From Perkinsus marinus ATCC 50983 (taxonomy: Eukaryota; Perkinsozoa; Perkinsida; Perkinsidae): a DNA stretch of 42,202 nucleotides. The translations under genes were made by a program, and so were the position numbers. The stretch is taken from NCBI RefSeq assembly GCF_000006405.1, contig NW_003212397.1, positions 303,282 to 345,483 on the forward strand, written 5' to 3'. The notes below the pieces were generated by a model. That model did no database searches, was not told the DNA's origin, and saw only the letters and a list, made by a program, of their open reading frames with translations. Positions 1 to 11,202 of this stretch are shown one piece after another (the first letter of the stretch is position 1; every line of letters begins with the position of its first letter).

Positions 1-590
1 CACTTCTAGGGCCTGGTATTACCAAGGCATATCTTGAGGTGGCATAGCCGCCCCACTTCTAGGGCCTGGTATTACCAAGGCATATCTTGAGGTGGCATAG
101 CCGCCCCACTTCTAGGGCCTGGTATTACCAAGGCATATCTTGAGGTGGCATAGCTGCCCCACTTTCTAGGGCCTGGTATTAACAAGGCATATCTTGAGGT
201 GGCATAGCCGCCCCACTTCTAGAGCCTGGTATTACCAAGGCATATCTTGAGGTGGCATAGCCGCCCCACTTCTAGGGCCTGGTATTACCAAGGCATATCT
301 TGAGGTGGCATAGGTGCCCCACTTCTAGGGCCTGGTATTACTTAGGCATATCTTGAGGTGGCATAGGTGCCCCACTTCTAGGGCCTGGTATTACTAAGGC
401 ATATCTTGAGGTGGCATAGCTGCCCCACTTCTAGGGCCTGGTATTACTAAGGCATATTTTGAGGTGGCATAGGTGCCCCACTTCTATGGCCTGGTATTAC
501 TGAAGCATATCTTGAGGTGGCATAGGTGCCCCACTTCTAGGGCCTGGTATTACTAAGGCATATCTTGAGGTGGCATAGGTGCCCCGCTGG
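1..590. repeat. 53-bp minisatellite array (about 11 copies)
   Basis: Head-to-tail copies of a 53-bp unit, with starts at 1, 54, 107 and so on. The unit holds the core CCTGGTATTACCAAGG and GAGGTGGCATAGCCGCCCC. Left copies carry 'accaagg' and 'gccgcc'; right copies carry 'actaagg' and 'ggtgcc', so variants are clustered along the array as expected for local unequal exchange. Degenerate copies continue to about 640. The unit contains an 11-bp palindrome, TGGTA-T-TACCA, with a single central base. The array runs off the left edge. It lies just before the second half of a PB1 domain, so it may be inside an intron of that gene. Confidence 0.95.
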
Positions 591-665
591 TCGAAATCCG
601 TCATACTTAGGCGCAACCTCGGGTGGCATAGCCGCCCCACCTGTTGAAATTTGTCGTATTACAAG

Positions 666-2387
666 CCGACTAGACTTCAAAGAAGCCGGCCTTTGATCAG
701 ATATAAAGACGATGAGGGGGACATGTGCGTCTTGACGTCGGAGACCTTTGATGATGCTATGGATATATCCCTCAGAGACAATGGCCTACTACGCTTGGAT
801 GTGGTAGTATAAGGGAAGGCTCCTATCCACTGCTAGTCATGATAGGCCAACAATGATTGACAGGCAGTCGGTTCGGTTTCGTATGCGATTGAAATAACAC
901 TTGGCGCCTGATAGGATAAGTCATTAAGCAGTCATTTGTCTCAAGGTGAACGCCAGGGAACCACTGCCAGCGTCTATGTTATCACATGCGGAGGCAATGT
1001 ATTACCATACACCTCTTTCCTCAACCAAGCCACCATCGACAGACTCAGCCAACCTACGTAGTCCACAACTGTCTATCGCCGAAAGCAGCGGACATGACAA
1101 AATTCCGGTGTCTTCCATCTCAAGAGCCTCGGATTCGGCTGAGCATCCCTCAGAAGTCTCTCCTGCGGCTCCGTTCCATTCTGGGCACTCTACTCCTCGC
1201 CCTAGTGGTGCTGCTACGACGGTGCCTGTCGGGTGTGGTATGGAAACGACCGAAGGAGCTCCCACTCCCCGCGGTGCTGTTGCCCAGCTTCTCCCGTCGA
1301 AATTGAATGACAGAATATACGCGCCTAAGCCGGTTCTCAGGACGTTCCTTTGCCTCAATGAGATGAACATGCTGACTCCGAGAATGATCACTTCGGTAGA
1401 AATATCGGATCCCGGGATCGAACCTGCGGTTTCTGCCAGGTCACGGTATCTTTCATACCACTTATGATACAACGATGCAGTCGACACACAGATAGGCTGT
1501 CCTATCACGTTCACAAAAAGTACGATTGTATCAGGCCTACTTTGCAAGTGAGTATCTCGCAAATGTGGATGAAGTGTGGTATTCAAGTTCATTTTTTCGT
1601 CTCAGAGTATGCTGTTGGCGATAACCCATATACCAGAGCTCCACGAGTTCATGCCACTACTACAAGCGATCGTGAACTCTGGTCCCAATACGCCTGAAGT
1701 CACAGAGTTTGGCCAGTGGTTCGTTGGCCTGCTCAAGTCATTCTCAACTCTCAGCTTCGACACGCAAGTTCAGGTGAGCTCGATAGTGGGCGCACAACAA
1801 GGTCATGCCCGTGAGAGCTTCTCTTCAACACTTCACCGTAACAATCATGAGTGGAGTAGTTTCTGAATTGTAGGTGCTGCTGATGGTGGCTCCCTCGTGG
1901 ATACCGTGTTTCCGAACGGCGATCCAACTAGGCCGCTTCGATGTACCACCAACGCCTAAACAACAAGTCACTCATTATGGTGAGTTACCACTTCTTGGGT
2001 TGTGTGTATATGTGATAACGGCAGGTGTTGAGTGTGATGGCTGTGGCGTGAACCCTATAGTTGGGCCCCGCTTCAAATGCCAAGTATGCGACTATGACCT
2101 TTGTGGTGAATGTTATCCGAATAAAAGCACAATCCATGCCGAATCACATGATTTCGTATGTGTCCTGCGTTCTGGCAGAGAGGCCTCCGGAGTCAAACTA
2201 GGGCTCCTAACAGTGAGAGCAATCCAAAGCATGTGCGAGCTACATCGCTGTTTCATCTCAGAAGGAATCTCCATCGTCGAAGCTGTCAGCTCCGACGATG
2301 TTGTCGGCCAAAGCATCGTCATTGAAGTGCCGAACCCCGGCGGGGGAAGAGGAGCACAAGAATTACCACTGGTCGACGAATGGCTGA
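666..2387 (+). CDS. PB1 + single-module ZZ-finger protein (5' end outside window)
   Basis: Smaller paralogue of the next gene. Exons: 666-800/803 (C-terminal half of a PB1 domain with the acidic OPCA-type motif YKDDEGDMCVLTSETFDDAM), 946-1395, 1440-1547, 1606-1773, 1874-1979, 2025-2212 and probably 2262-2387. The N-terminal half of PB1 must lie upstream. Exon 2 ends in the module opening 'YAPKPVLRTFLCLNEMNMLT'. The next three exons encode 36, 56 and about 35 aa of a probably helical module. A ZZ finger follows (CDGCG, FKCQVCDYDLCGECYP, then two His). PB1 plus ZZ is the layout of p62/NBR1-type adaptors; I infer a scaffold or selective-autophagy-like role without direct proof. The C-terminus is uncertain: if the last 49-bp intron is not spliced, the frame runs on to 2416. 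Confidence 0.75.
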
Positions 2388-3042
2388 TGTGTAGTACCCG
2401 AAGAAGGGACATGTAACGCCTCCCGATCACCCGTTTAATTATTACCTCTATAGAGTTGTCCAGTTGTCTTTCCTCAGGCATCTGAGTTGCTGGTTGTATG
2501 TGCCGAATCCAGTCATTACGAATGCTAATATTTTACTCCCCAGAAGGATGTTGGTGATTTCCTCCTGGTGATTTCGAACCACCATTGCTCATCACCATAG
2601 TACAAGGTCATTAACTTTAAAAACTGTACTTGTCTATGATGCGTGAATGATGATGAGAAGTTCTACAGGCTTTCCCGCCTGCCTTTTCCCTAGTCTGTTG
2701 TCGTCTCTCGTTAACTATCGCGTACACTTGCTCCAGTGTTCTTCAACTTGATCACTAATGGCTCTGAAAAATCAGCCACGTGCGGTGCTGGTACGCGCCT
2801 AGAAAATGGTTGTCATCACATGAGCGGTTGGTAACCTAGGTAGCGTGGCAGCAGTTTGCGCCTTTTTTGGATATTAGAAGTTTCTGTTGAGTTGCCAATC
2901 TTGGACGTAGGTATAGGATCCCTCATTTTCCTACAGGGTGTTTCTGAGGTTGTTTGGGTGTGGGCGTTTTCTCATGGTGAAGACCCCGGGTTCGATCCTA
3001 GCATGTTGCATTTTTTATTAAAGTTGTACCAATTTACCAGAC
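2388..3042. other. Intergenic spacer between the two PB1/ZZ paralogues
   Basis: No convincing coding exon. At 2988-2998 there is a tRNA T-loop-like string (GGGTTCGATCC), but no matching acceptor or anticodon arm, so it is at most a tRNA fragment. Just before the start codon of the next gene the sequence reads as a pyrimidine/A-rich tract ending in CAG two bases ahead of ATG. This would suit a splice acceptor in the 5' leader or a trans-splicing site. Confidence 0.5.
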
Positions 3043-6000
3043 ATGAATGAATCTAGAGGAGCAGAGAGCCCTCCCAATTTGGTCGTGAAGTTTGTATCGG
3101 CCAATGGGGTATGGCGGACTCGCGTACCAGCTGCTGTGGCGTCCTTCTCGCGCGTCACACAGTTCGCCAGAGATTGCGCGGCTTCCATCAGTCCGGTGGG
3201 TCAGCCTTCTCCCGAGCCCAGGATCCGTTATTTGGATGATGAAGGCGACTGGTGTGAGCTCACCGAGGACACCTGGCCGGATGCCTTGCAGCTCGCTGAG
3301 GATACGAAGGGCGTCTTGAGAGTGGAGGTGAGTAGTTCATCCTAGGGGTATGTATTTTTTCTCAAGCACGAAAATTTGGTTTCTCGGCTGATCCGGCGGA
3401 TATTCGTATAATCTCTCAACGCGATGAATGCCTCCATACAACAAGTCTACACTAGAAGGATTCCCAGTCGATTCATCGAGGCGCATGCTTAAATTTCCAT
3501 GTGCATGCGTGCAAATTCCTTGAGCAATTCTAGTACTGAATTACTGTAGTGATTGTAGGCAAGTTCGACTTAACACCATAGGATGGGTTAGACTATAGGC
3601 ATGTAGCAACTGCTCTATAGTTTTCTAATTTCCATTCCTCACGCATTGGATGATTTTTTTATCAGTTGACCGCTAAACCCGAGATACTTCGCAGTAGTTC
3701 GACTTCAACAACCACTGCTTCCGCAGCCCCGCCTCTTTGGTCTCCGCCTGGTGCGATTCCCATAGCTATACCACTGAAGGGTGGTGCTAAGGAGGCTAGG
3801 CCCTCGGTTGCTGCTACTGCTAGCCCTAATGAGCTCTCACCGTCTCGTCCGAGCCTATCGCCCATCGTATCCACGGTGAGCAACATTACTTTTTACTCGA
3901 GTGGATATTCCTTTATCTTTTCAGAACAACCTAGAGCAGCGTTCGGCTGCCTCTGTCGTCAGTGAGGCCAGCCGTCGAGGCTGTAACGACCCATACCCGA
4001 TATGGGCACCTCCTGGCCTTCAACTTCCCCGTCCGTCTCCCTCGCCCCCAGTCGCTACCCCATCATCATCGCCAGCAGCGGAGTCGTTCGGAAGTCAGAG
4101 ACTAATACCAGGAGTTTCGGAGATCCCAGCAGTGCCGTCAGCCGCCCGGGCGGACGTGGGGCCACCACCGGGTTTTCCACAAGAACAACAACAAAGGAAG
4201 TCCTATGCGCCGAAGCCAATTCTCAAGATGTACTTTGCTCTAAACGAGCAAGGCAGGCTCACTCCGAGGATCGTGACATCGGTGGGTTTCCGGCAAAGGT
4301 GAGTTGCCTGTTGTTGATTGTGTTTTAGGTGATGGCTAATTTCATACCGTTGGTGGTACAGAGGATCAGCCGTCATACAGATTGTGTTACTTTTGGGATC
4401 TATCATAAGTTCTACCGCATTTTACCAACTCTCAAGGTGATAAGTGATCTCGAGAGCGACCAACATCCCTAACCTCGTTGGGCTTGGGCATGTTTTCTAT
4501 ACGGGGGGAGCTATTGTGATCAAATGATGCAACACGTGGAGTTAATAAGGACGAAGTAAATTTTAGGTGATCGAATTTAGTCTAGCTGCTATCAGTATCG
4601 GAATATATGTTCGCTTCCCTCAGCTGAGCTCAGGGGTTTCCTCACCAATTATAGATGTTTGTATACGCATTCGGGAAGGAGTGTTCTGAAATCAACGAAA
4701 ACTTCCGGAAAAATCCCGAAAAATTATCCTATTGTCACCAACACAGGTAGTTGACTTTACGTGCATATTTTCCCAAATTGATACTGTGTGTATCACCATG
4801 GTGTCACCACCTGTTGTTAGGCTGTACTTGAGGCGATAGGAGAGGTGCCATCACTGCAGCGGTTTGCGCCGCAGTTGAGAGCCGTGGTAGACTCCGGTCC
4901 CGATGTACCAGAGATGTGCGGTATGGGGCAGTGGATGGTCAACTTCCTCAAAGTCCTTTCGCAAGAACCGTTCGACACCGAAATCAAAGTAAACTTGTGA
5001 GGAAGGGGGCGACGGTGGGTAGTTGCTGTAGTAGGTCCTGCTGGCTCTGGCCCATCCTTGGACTGCTGTAGTACAGGAAGACATAGTTAAATACCGAGAT
5101 ATGCTGAGCTGTGATGATGTAGATATCATTCACATAGGTGAGTCCCATGGGGCGCTCGACAGCCCTCAGTGCCCTCTGGGGTCAGGTGTGAAATGTGATA
5201 TGTGTGGAGAGGCGCCTATCATTGGACCGGTTTTCAAGTGCCGCTCATGCGACGTCAATTTGTGCGGCGAGTGCTTCCCGGATAAGAATTCTATACATCC
5301 CCAACACGACTTTGTATGTGTTCTTTGGCCGTCGCGAGATCGTCAACAACAACAACAACAACAGCAGCAGGGCTCATTGCAGTCGAACGTAGGCCCCCGG
5401 TTTCAGAGTGTGTTGCTCATCAGTGTGGGAAAATATGCACATGGTTTTACTAAAAAATTGGAAATTTTCGTCGATTCTGCTCTATTGTGTGGAAATACTT
5501 GAGCTGAGCTGAGAAAATCGAACATTTTCAGGTGGACCGTCAAGTGGCTGAGAGCTCTGCAAAATTCCCACCAGAAGCTCCCTATAGCAACCCTTTCTTC
5601 AGCTCGTCTGCCTCAGAAACCATAGGTCCTTTCGGTCCATGGCTCGATGCTTTACGATCGACCTTTTCCTGGCATGAGGAGTATCGACAGCATCAGCAGC
5701 ACCCCTGGTCTCACGGGAGCTGGCTGTTCGGCAAGGGGAAGGGTAAAGGGAAAGGGAAAGGGAAAGGGAAGGGAAGTCCATTTGGTTTCGACCCGTGGAG
5801 GGGCGATTCATCAGCGCGCTACGACTATGATGAATTCGAGAGCGACCGTTGTGGCTTCCTGGGTGCGGTTGGTGAGAGACTTGATTCGACCCGAGGAGCT
5901 TCACAGCAGCAGCAGCAGAGGTCAGCGACGGACTCTGGTGACGAGCGGCAGGCGAAAAGTCATAAAACATACACGCCGAAACCGCTGGTGAAGATGTTCT

Positions 6001-8907
6001 TGAATCTCAACATTCAAGGTTTGCTCACGCCCCGTACACTAGCGTCGGTAAGTTGTCCAAGTAGTGCTCTACACTGTTGGGAAAATGATGAGTTCGATAT
6101 GAAAATTCGTTATGAAATACAGAGAAATACATGTACGTTTATGTTATCACATTGTATAGAAATAGCAATATATGATGAAGTTTTAAAATTCTGAGGATAG
6201 GCAAATTGACTACGTATGAATCTTGAAAAGTTCTCAATCGATTCACATTGTCATCTCGTTGAGGTCTACGCACTCTCAACAATGAAGTTATAACTCGGTT
6301 CCCACTGTAGGTCATCTCGGCTTTCCTACCGTTGACCATTCAAAGACTGAGTCGACACAGTGATCGCATCTCTAAGACGGCTCGGGCCAAATACGAGTGG
6401 ATCCGCCCCACTCTGGAGGTGACGGCGATTTCGTTTAAACTGTGAAGGGAATTGCCGCTTTTTGGTAGGCGTTGTTGGCATCACTAGAAAAGATACCGGA
6501 GATGCAGGAGTATGTACCATCGCTGAGGGAAGTCGTGAATGGCGGTCCTGAGAGCCCACGGATGAGGTCTTTTGGCATCTGGTTTATCACTTCAATGAAA
6601 GCTTTTGCTGCACTACCCTTTGAAAAGCGGATGCCTGTGAGTCGTGGGTCCACAGTGTTGGAGGAATATATTTTTGGATTTTTCAGCTGGCCTCAAAAGT
6701 TCTTTTCCTCACTCACTGTAGCAATTAACATATGTTTTTTTGTAGATGTGTATAGAAACCAGCAATAATTTCCCGAAATTTCCGCAGAATTTTCATATTT
6801 TCCGCAACATGTGCATATTTTCCCCCCAACACTGTTCATCTGGCCTCAGGTTTTGCTTAATGCAGCTCCACGTTGGATGACTGTTGTTACTACCCTCATG
6901 GGCTTGCAGTTCGACAAGCATGATGCATTGGTCATGTCCAAATCTGAGCTTTCTCATGGTGCGTATCTTTGCGCACAGGGAATAATTTTCCTTTAACAGA
7001 TGTTGGTTGTGATGGTTGTGGAGTGTACCCTATAGTGGGACCTCGTTTCAAGTGCCAGGACTGCGACTACAGCTATGATTTATGTGGAGAGTGCTATCCG
7101 GACAAGAATAGTATTCATGTTGATGGTCATGAGTTCGTCTGTGAACTTTGGCCTGATACCAATATCGATTCCAACAAAGTAAGTGTAGAAATACTCGTGT
7201 ATTTTTTTTACGATTTTTTTGCAGAATTTTCCGCAAAAATCGTCAGCAAAAGTTCAGAGTAAAACAGTGGAGAAAGAGGCAACGGGGCCGAGTTGTTATC
7301 GCACATTTACCGCTAAGCCTTTGGCTTGGATCTTCCTGGGATTGGATGCATGTGGGATGCTTACGCCCCACATGGTTACATCAGTGAGTTGGATTAATCG
7401 GGCGCGCGCTTTTTACATTCATTTCGCTGTTCAGGTTTTGGTGTCTTTCATCCCGTTGATGATCCAGCGCATTAGTCGACACACTGAGCATCTTACTCGG
7501 AAGATGTTTAAGCGTTATAAGGAGCTCAGGCCTGTCCTACAGGTGAGGTCGATCGGGAGGCAGCCTCCCATGCGTTTTGTAGATTTTAATTACATATTTA
7601 ATACCAAAAATAATATAAATCTATTTGATATATTTTTATGGTATGGTATTATTTATCGTAATTGAATATCATATTTTTTCATTATATGGTTAACTGCTTG
7701 TCAATACATGTTGTTTTTCATGCTGTACTAATCGTGTGTATGGGGAAAGGCATTCACACATGAGGTGTTCAGCAGACCTCTTCTGAATTTTAAGAGCGAT
7801 CCTAGGATAGAATTTTGCATGTGAAATTTTAGTTCTGCGAGCGCTGTTGAATCTCAGGAGAGATCTATCGAACACGCCGGTAGCCTCAGATTGAGGTAGC
7901 GAGTTCGAATCCCGGGACCTCCATTTTGTCCAATTGCATTGTATTTAATTGTCATTTTGCTTTCAGAGTCTTCTGCTAGCTATTACGCCGATTCCTCCGC
8001 TGAAGTCGTTCGTTCCCACCCTCCAAGCTGTTGTGAACCAAGGTCGTGATGCACCCCAAATGGCCACCATCGGCGAATGGTTTGTATCCTTCATGAAGGC
8101 CCTTTCAACATTGAGTTTCGACGGCCAAGTTCAGGTAAGGGGAAGTTTTAGTCATTACCTTTTTATCGGTTCGTTTTTAGGTTGTCACGATTATCGTCCC
8201 AAACTGGATACCCTTGATGCATAAAATTATGGCTCACACGTCACTTTCTCATGCGCTTGTTCCCACTAAGGAAGAGCTAACGCATCGAGGTAGGGTTGCA
8301 GCGATGCTGCTGTATCGACTCGCTTACGTATCTGGTCAGACGCGAGTTGTGATGGGTGCGGCTGTAAGCCGATTATTGGCCCCTTGTTCAAGTGCCAGAG
8401 CTGTGATTACGACTTGTGTGGAGAATGCTATCCGATGCGCAGCAGTTTGCACTGTCCGCTTCACGAATTCAGCTGTATATTACGACCGAAGAATAAAGTG
8501 AGTTGGTTACCCTTGAATGAAGACAAGCACCTGTACGGTGTACGATCGTTACGGAATGTGGACCTTATTTAGTTTTAAAGCGATGCCTGAGATATAGTAC
8601 GTGGTTTCGGCCGATGTGTTCTATCGGTACAATGCTCCGTAAGCGTCCGAGGAATATTCCAAACAACGTACCGGAGGTTCACATGGAACCCGAAACGTGC
8701 CCTTGAGTCGCCAATTTATGGTTTTTCTATCAGAAATGTAATATTGATAGCGGTATCGAAAAAGCTGAAAGCGTCGCCAAGGAGAAGACCGAGGAGCTAG
8801 ACACAGATTCGAGCTCAGATTTCGTGGACACTGATGAGCTCGAACAAACCTCCGAAGAAGATTCCCCAAGTGAAGTAGTAGTCGAAGATGGCTCGCGTGT
8901 CTTGTAA
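3043..8907 (+). CDS. PB1 protein with three tandem 'module + ZZ finger' units (1129 aa, 18 exons)
   Basis: Exons: 3043-3327, 3666-3875, 3925-4281, 4329-4436, 4821-4988, 5035-5137, 5186-5388, 5532-6047, 6311-6418, 6469-6636, 6850-6958, 7000-7178, 7225-7383, 7435-7542, 7967-8134, 8181-8289, 8340-8497, 8734-8907; they sum to 3390 nt. Residues 1-95 form a PB1 domain with the conserved Lys (VVKF) and OPCA motif (YLDDEGDWCELTEDTWPDAL). Three repeats follow, each being a linker ending in a KP...LTPR..TS motif, then exons of exactly 108, 168 and 103-109 nt, then a ZZ zinc finger (CD.CG...FKC..CD...LCGECYP, two His). Linker 1 is Pro/Ser-rich, linker 2 carries poly-Gln and a (Gly-Lys)8 run, and the tail is Ser/Asp/Glu-rich. 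PB1+ZZ recalls p62/NBR1 adaptors, which have one ZZ; three is unusual. The module between PB1 and ZZ is unfamiliar to me. Confidence 0.88.
4593..4786 (+). mobile_element. hAT-like MITE, copy 1 (in intron 4437-4820)
   Basis: Terminal inverted repeats CAGTATCGG...GATACTG; body contains the family hallmark CAGCTGAGCTCAGGGG and a 'TGCATATTTTCCC' end. No clear target duplication. The matching introns of paralogous modules lack it: 50 bp at 6419-6468 and 58 bp at 1548-1605. Confidence 0.75.
5342..5370 (+). repeat. CAA/CAG microsatellite coding for poly-Gln
   Basis: A run of CAA codons passing into CAG codons inside the first ZZ exon of the three-ZZ gene, giving nine consecutive Gln just before the splice donor. 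The run is not present after the other ZZ fingers. Confidence 0.9.
5421..5531 (-). mobile_element. hAT-like MITE, copy 2, 3' end used as a splice acceptor
   Basis: Reverse-orientation copy starting CAGTGTGGGAAAATATGC and containing TTGAGCTGAGCTGAG. Other reverse copies end in CGAACATATTCCAACACTG. Here the end reads CGAACATTTTCAG and that AG is the acceptor of the 5532 exon, so the terminal repeat has been lost or altered where the splice site is. The intron is 5389-5531. Confidence 0.65.
5735..5780 (+). repeat. (AAGGGA)n tract coding for Gly-Lys repeats
   Basis: Purine-only microsatellite inside exon 8 of the three-ZZ gene, giving an alternating Gly-Lys stretch of about 16 residues. It is strongly basic and lies between acidic and Ser-rich segments of the linker. 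Confidence 0.85.
6653..6834 (+). mobile_element. hAT-like MITE, copy 3 (in intron 6637-6849)
   Basis: Starts CAGTGTTGG and ends CCAACACTG, a perfect 9-bp terminal inverted repeat. It fills all but 16 and 15 bp of the intron. The equivalent introns in the two sister modules of the same gene are only 46 bp (4989-5034 and 8135-8180), so the element entered an existing short intron. Confidence 0.85.
7845..7920 (+). other. tRNA-like fragment inside intron 7543-7966
   Basis: Shows a T-loop/B-box-like string (GAGTTCGAATCC) followed by CCGGGACCTCCA, resembling a tRNA 3' end. Upstream is a small hairpin, CCTCA-GAT-TGAGG. The 5' acceptor strand and D-arm are not recognisable, so this looks like a decayed tRNA or a tRNA-derived SINE remnant. 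It accounts for part of an intron (424 bp) that is much longer than its paralogues. Confidence 0.35.
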
Positions 8908-9199
8908 GAGGTTTTTGGTCGTAGGGAAAGGGTGATGAGGCTGAGGGCGGATGCCCTTTCGTTGAAGCTGCGAAGAAAGCGTTGTCTCGTAAAGAACCAC
9001 ACTAAGAGAAATCAGGGTGCCTCGTTTACTCGTCTTGGCTCATCAAGATTATAGTGACGATTCGAGTTGATGTCGATGCCGTTGGTAGTTGACCTTTCAG
9101 TCACTGTTATTTCTGAGCCAATCCACTCAGGCAGTTTATTTCCGTCAGTTGCCATTTCCTGTTACTGAGGACTCGAGTTTACTAGTGGCATCATCATCA

Positions 9200-9406
9200 T
9201 CAGTCCGTAAAATGAGAATCCATTTTTAAATGATTTCGAGCTATAGTATCTTGATAAAATTCATCAGAAGTGGAATAAACGTTGGAGTCGAGGGCATACT
9301 CCTGCACCATGTCGATGAAGGGGTTGAACTGTGCATTCTGCCGAGCAAACTTGGCTAGATGCTCTTCAGAATCGGCTCTTAACGAAGAATCGTCTCTTAT
9401 CGCCAT
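9200..9406 (-). CDS. Possible small hypothetical protein or 3' exon (68 aa)
   Basis: Open frame with an ATG at 9406 and stop at 9200. The frame stays open upstream to 9550, with a possible acceptor near 9486. The protein is charged and not low-complexity, with segments such as HLAKFARQNAQFNPFIDMVQ and TIARNHLKMDSHFTD, which makes random origin less likely. I do not recognise it. It could be the last exon of a longer minus-strand gene, but I found no convincing partner exons between it and the U2AF gene. The rest of 8908-10033 shows nothing I can name. Confidence 0.3.
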   Translation of the reverse strand: MAIRDDSSLRADSEEHLAKFARQNAQFNPFIDMVQEYALDSNVYSTSDEFYQDTIARNHLKMDSHFTD

Positions 9407-10033
9407 CGCACACTGTACGACCACTACAAGGCAACTCAGTTCTCGCGACGTCCACTGGTTGTCTCGAGGGGGGCGACGATACTGCTGTAGGGACAGTAGG
9501 AGCAACAGGTCTCCGTGCACTGTGCCGAACCGCACAGTAAATCGACGCACGTTCTCTCCATGTAAAGTGAACGTGGGAGTGAGAAAAGAGAGTATGACAA
9601 GGTGGAAGATTGATGAGTGTTTAGCTGTTCAGACAGCGATGAGGCTTTATTTCTGCTGTGAATAACTTTCCGTAACGTTTCAATACAGTGTATGCTCTCT
9701 GGCAGGTGGAAATCTTCATTTTTACTCGTCTAAACATCTTCCTCACAATGATTGCGATTTTACTCATGAGATTCTTGTGTAAAAATACAGTTAAATATGT
9801 CACAAATGCAACACTTCGTGTGAAAACATCACTCGCTGCTGTAAAGCGCAGATGTACCAAATGCCACACAACAGAATGACATGAGTTATCTCCGCTATGC
9901 ACCTTGTGTGTTACTGTTGGCAATACGTTTCATAAGCGCCGTCACTTTTACTGTACAACACAACATCTTTCTTAATCAATAAGCAATGTCTATGGGCACT
10001 GCAGGGAAACCGCCCGTCGCAAGTTCGATGACC

Positions 10034-11202
10034 TCAAAGCTGAGCTTGGTCGATGCCACCTTGAGCCTCGGCTTCACGATTCCATTGGTCTATCATAGCA
10101 CGACGTTCCTCTGAAGTCTGCCTCTCACGGCCACGGTCACGGCCTCGATCATCGCGGCCGCCGCGGTCACGACGATCGCGATCGTCGCCATGATGGTGAT
10201 GACCACCGTGTCCACTACGGTGTCCACGATCACGACCTGAGAGTCATACTACTGCACAAGTCAGCAGCCTTCTCTACTACTCCTGGAGCGACGACGTTCT
10301 CTCGACCTCGATCGTGAGCGACTGCGGTATTCCGGGTGTTGCTCGTACATCTTACGATAGAGTCTCCTGAGAAGGTGTTGTCACGAGGGGATAAGGGAGA
10401 GAGATTGTGATCACCTCCTCAGCTTCCTCGGGACGTGTTTCCAATGTATGAAGTTACAGAAGCCTCCTCGGGAACACTGAGCATCATCAAACTGACGGCA
10501 CCTGTATGAGATGCCTGACATGCAGAGCCTCATAGTGTCTTTCACTACGAGCTACTGAACTGGCGCTTACCACCAACAACAAAAACGGGACAAGAGACAC
10601 TACCTGGCTTCACTGAAATCCGTGACTGGCGAGTATTCAGGCTGAATGATACGACCGGCATAGAACCTAATGGACATTCAAAGGAGCAGAAAAGGGCAAC
10701 GACCGACCCACCTCCCAGTTAACTTTTGTATACACATTTCAGCGCTTTCTTCCTTCACATATTTAACATAGACGTTACCAATCATATGATCTCCGATATT
10801 ATCAACGACAGCGAGATCCTCGATTTCCCCTGAGAAGCCCAACGATGGCATAACCCTCACAGAAGGAGGACCTACCATAATTAGCAAGCTCTAAGAAAAC
10901 CTCCTCATAGAAGGCTTCGAAGTGCTCCTGGGCGGCATCAGCCTGTTCATCAGGAATATCCTGACCCTCAGCCAGAGCAATGGCAGCTGGGGGATTCTAA
11001 GGAGATACGCAATACAGGGAATAGGGAGAGACGTATGCCTTACCTGGTACATTCCCTTGAGGAGGACGGTCTGACTAGAGACCGGCCTATTGTGCTGTCG
11101 AGAGCATTGGTCACCGTGACGGCATGTACCGATCTTGAAGTAGAAAGGGCAGTTCACACGGTCCTCTTCAGTGCCGAAGATTCGGGCAAGATGCTCAGCC
11201 AT
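10034..11202 (-). CDS. U2AF1: U2AF small subunit (U2AF35), splicing factor, 278 aa
   Basis: Seven exons on the minus strand: 11044-11202, 10876-10996, 10712-10829, 10604-10666, 10415-10501, 10281-10366, 10034-10236; sum 837 nt. N-terminus [20 protein letters not shown] matches the family, followed by the first CCCH zinc finger ([17 protein letters not shown]), the UHM/RRM region ([20 protein letters not shown]), the second CCCH finger ([19 protein letters not shown]) and an RS tail that becomes Gly/His/Arg/Asp-rich. U2AF35 pairs with U2AF65 and reads the AG of 3' splice sites in the nucleus. Its presence fits the intron-rich genes around it. All introns here are short, roughly 40-90 bp. The start is the only ATG fitting the family N-terminus. 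Confidence 0.96.

Noticed and set aside
1-590. CRISPR-like regular repeat spacing
   Set aside because: The units are contiguous with no unique spacers, and the setting is eukaryotic; this is a minisatellite. The same applies to the 55-bp array.
9621-9923. 100-aa minus-strand open frame
   Set aside because: No domain, no splice support, and a competing open frame on the other strand; looks like chance.
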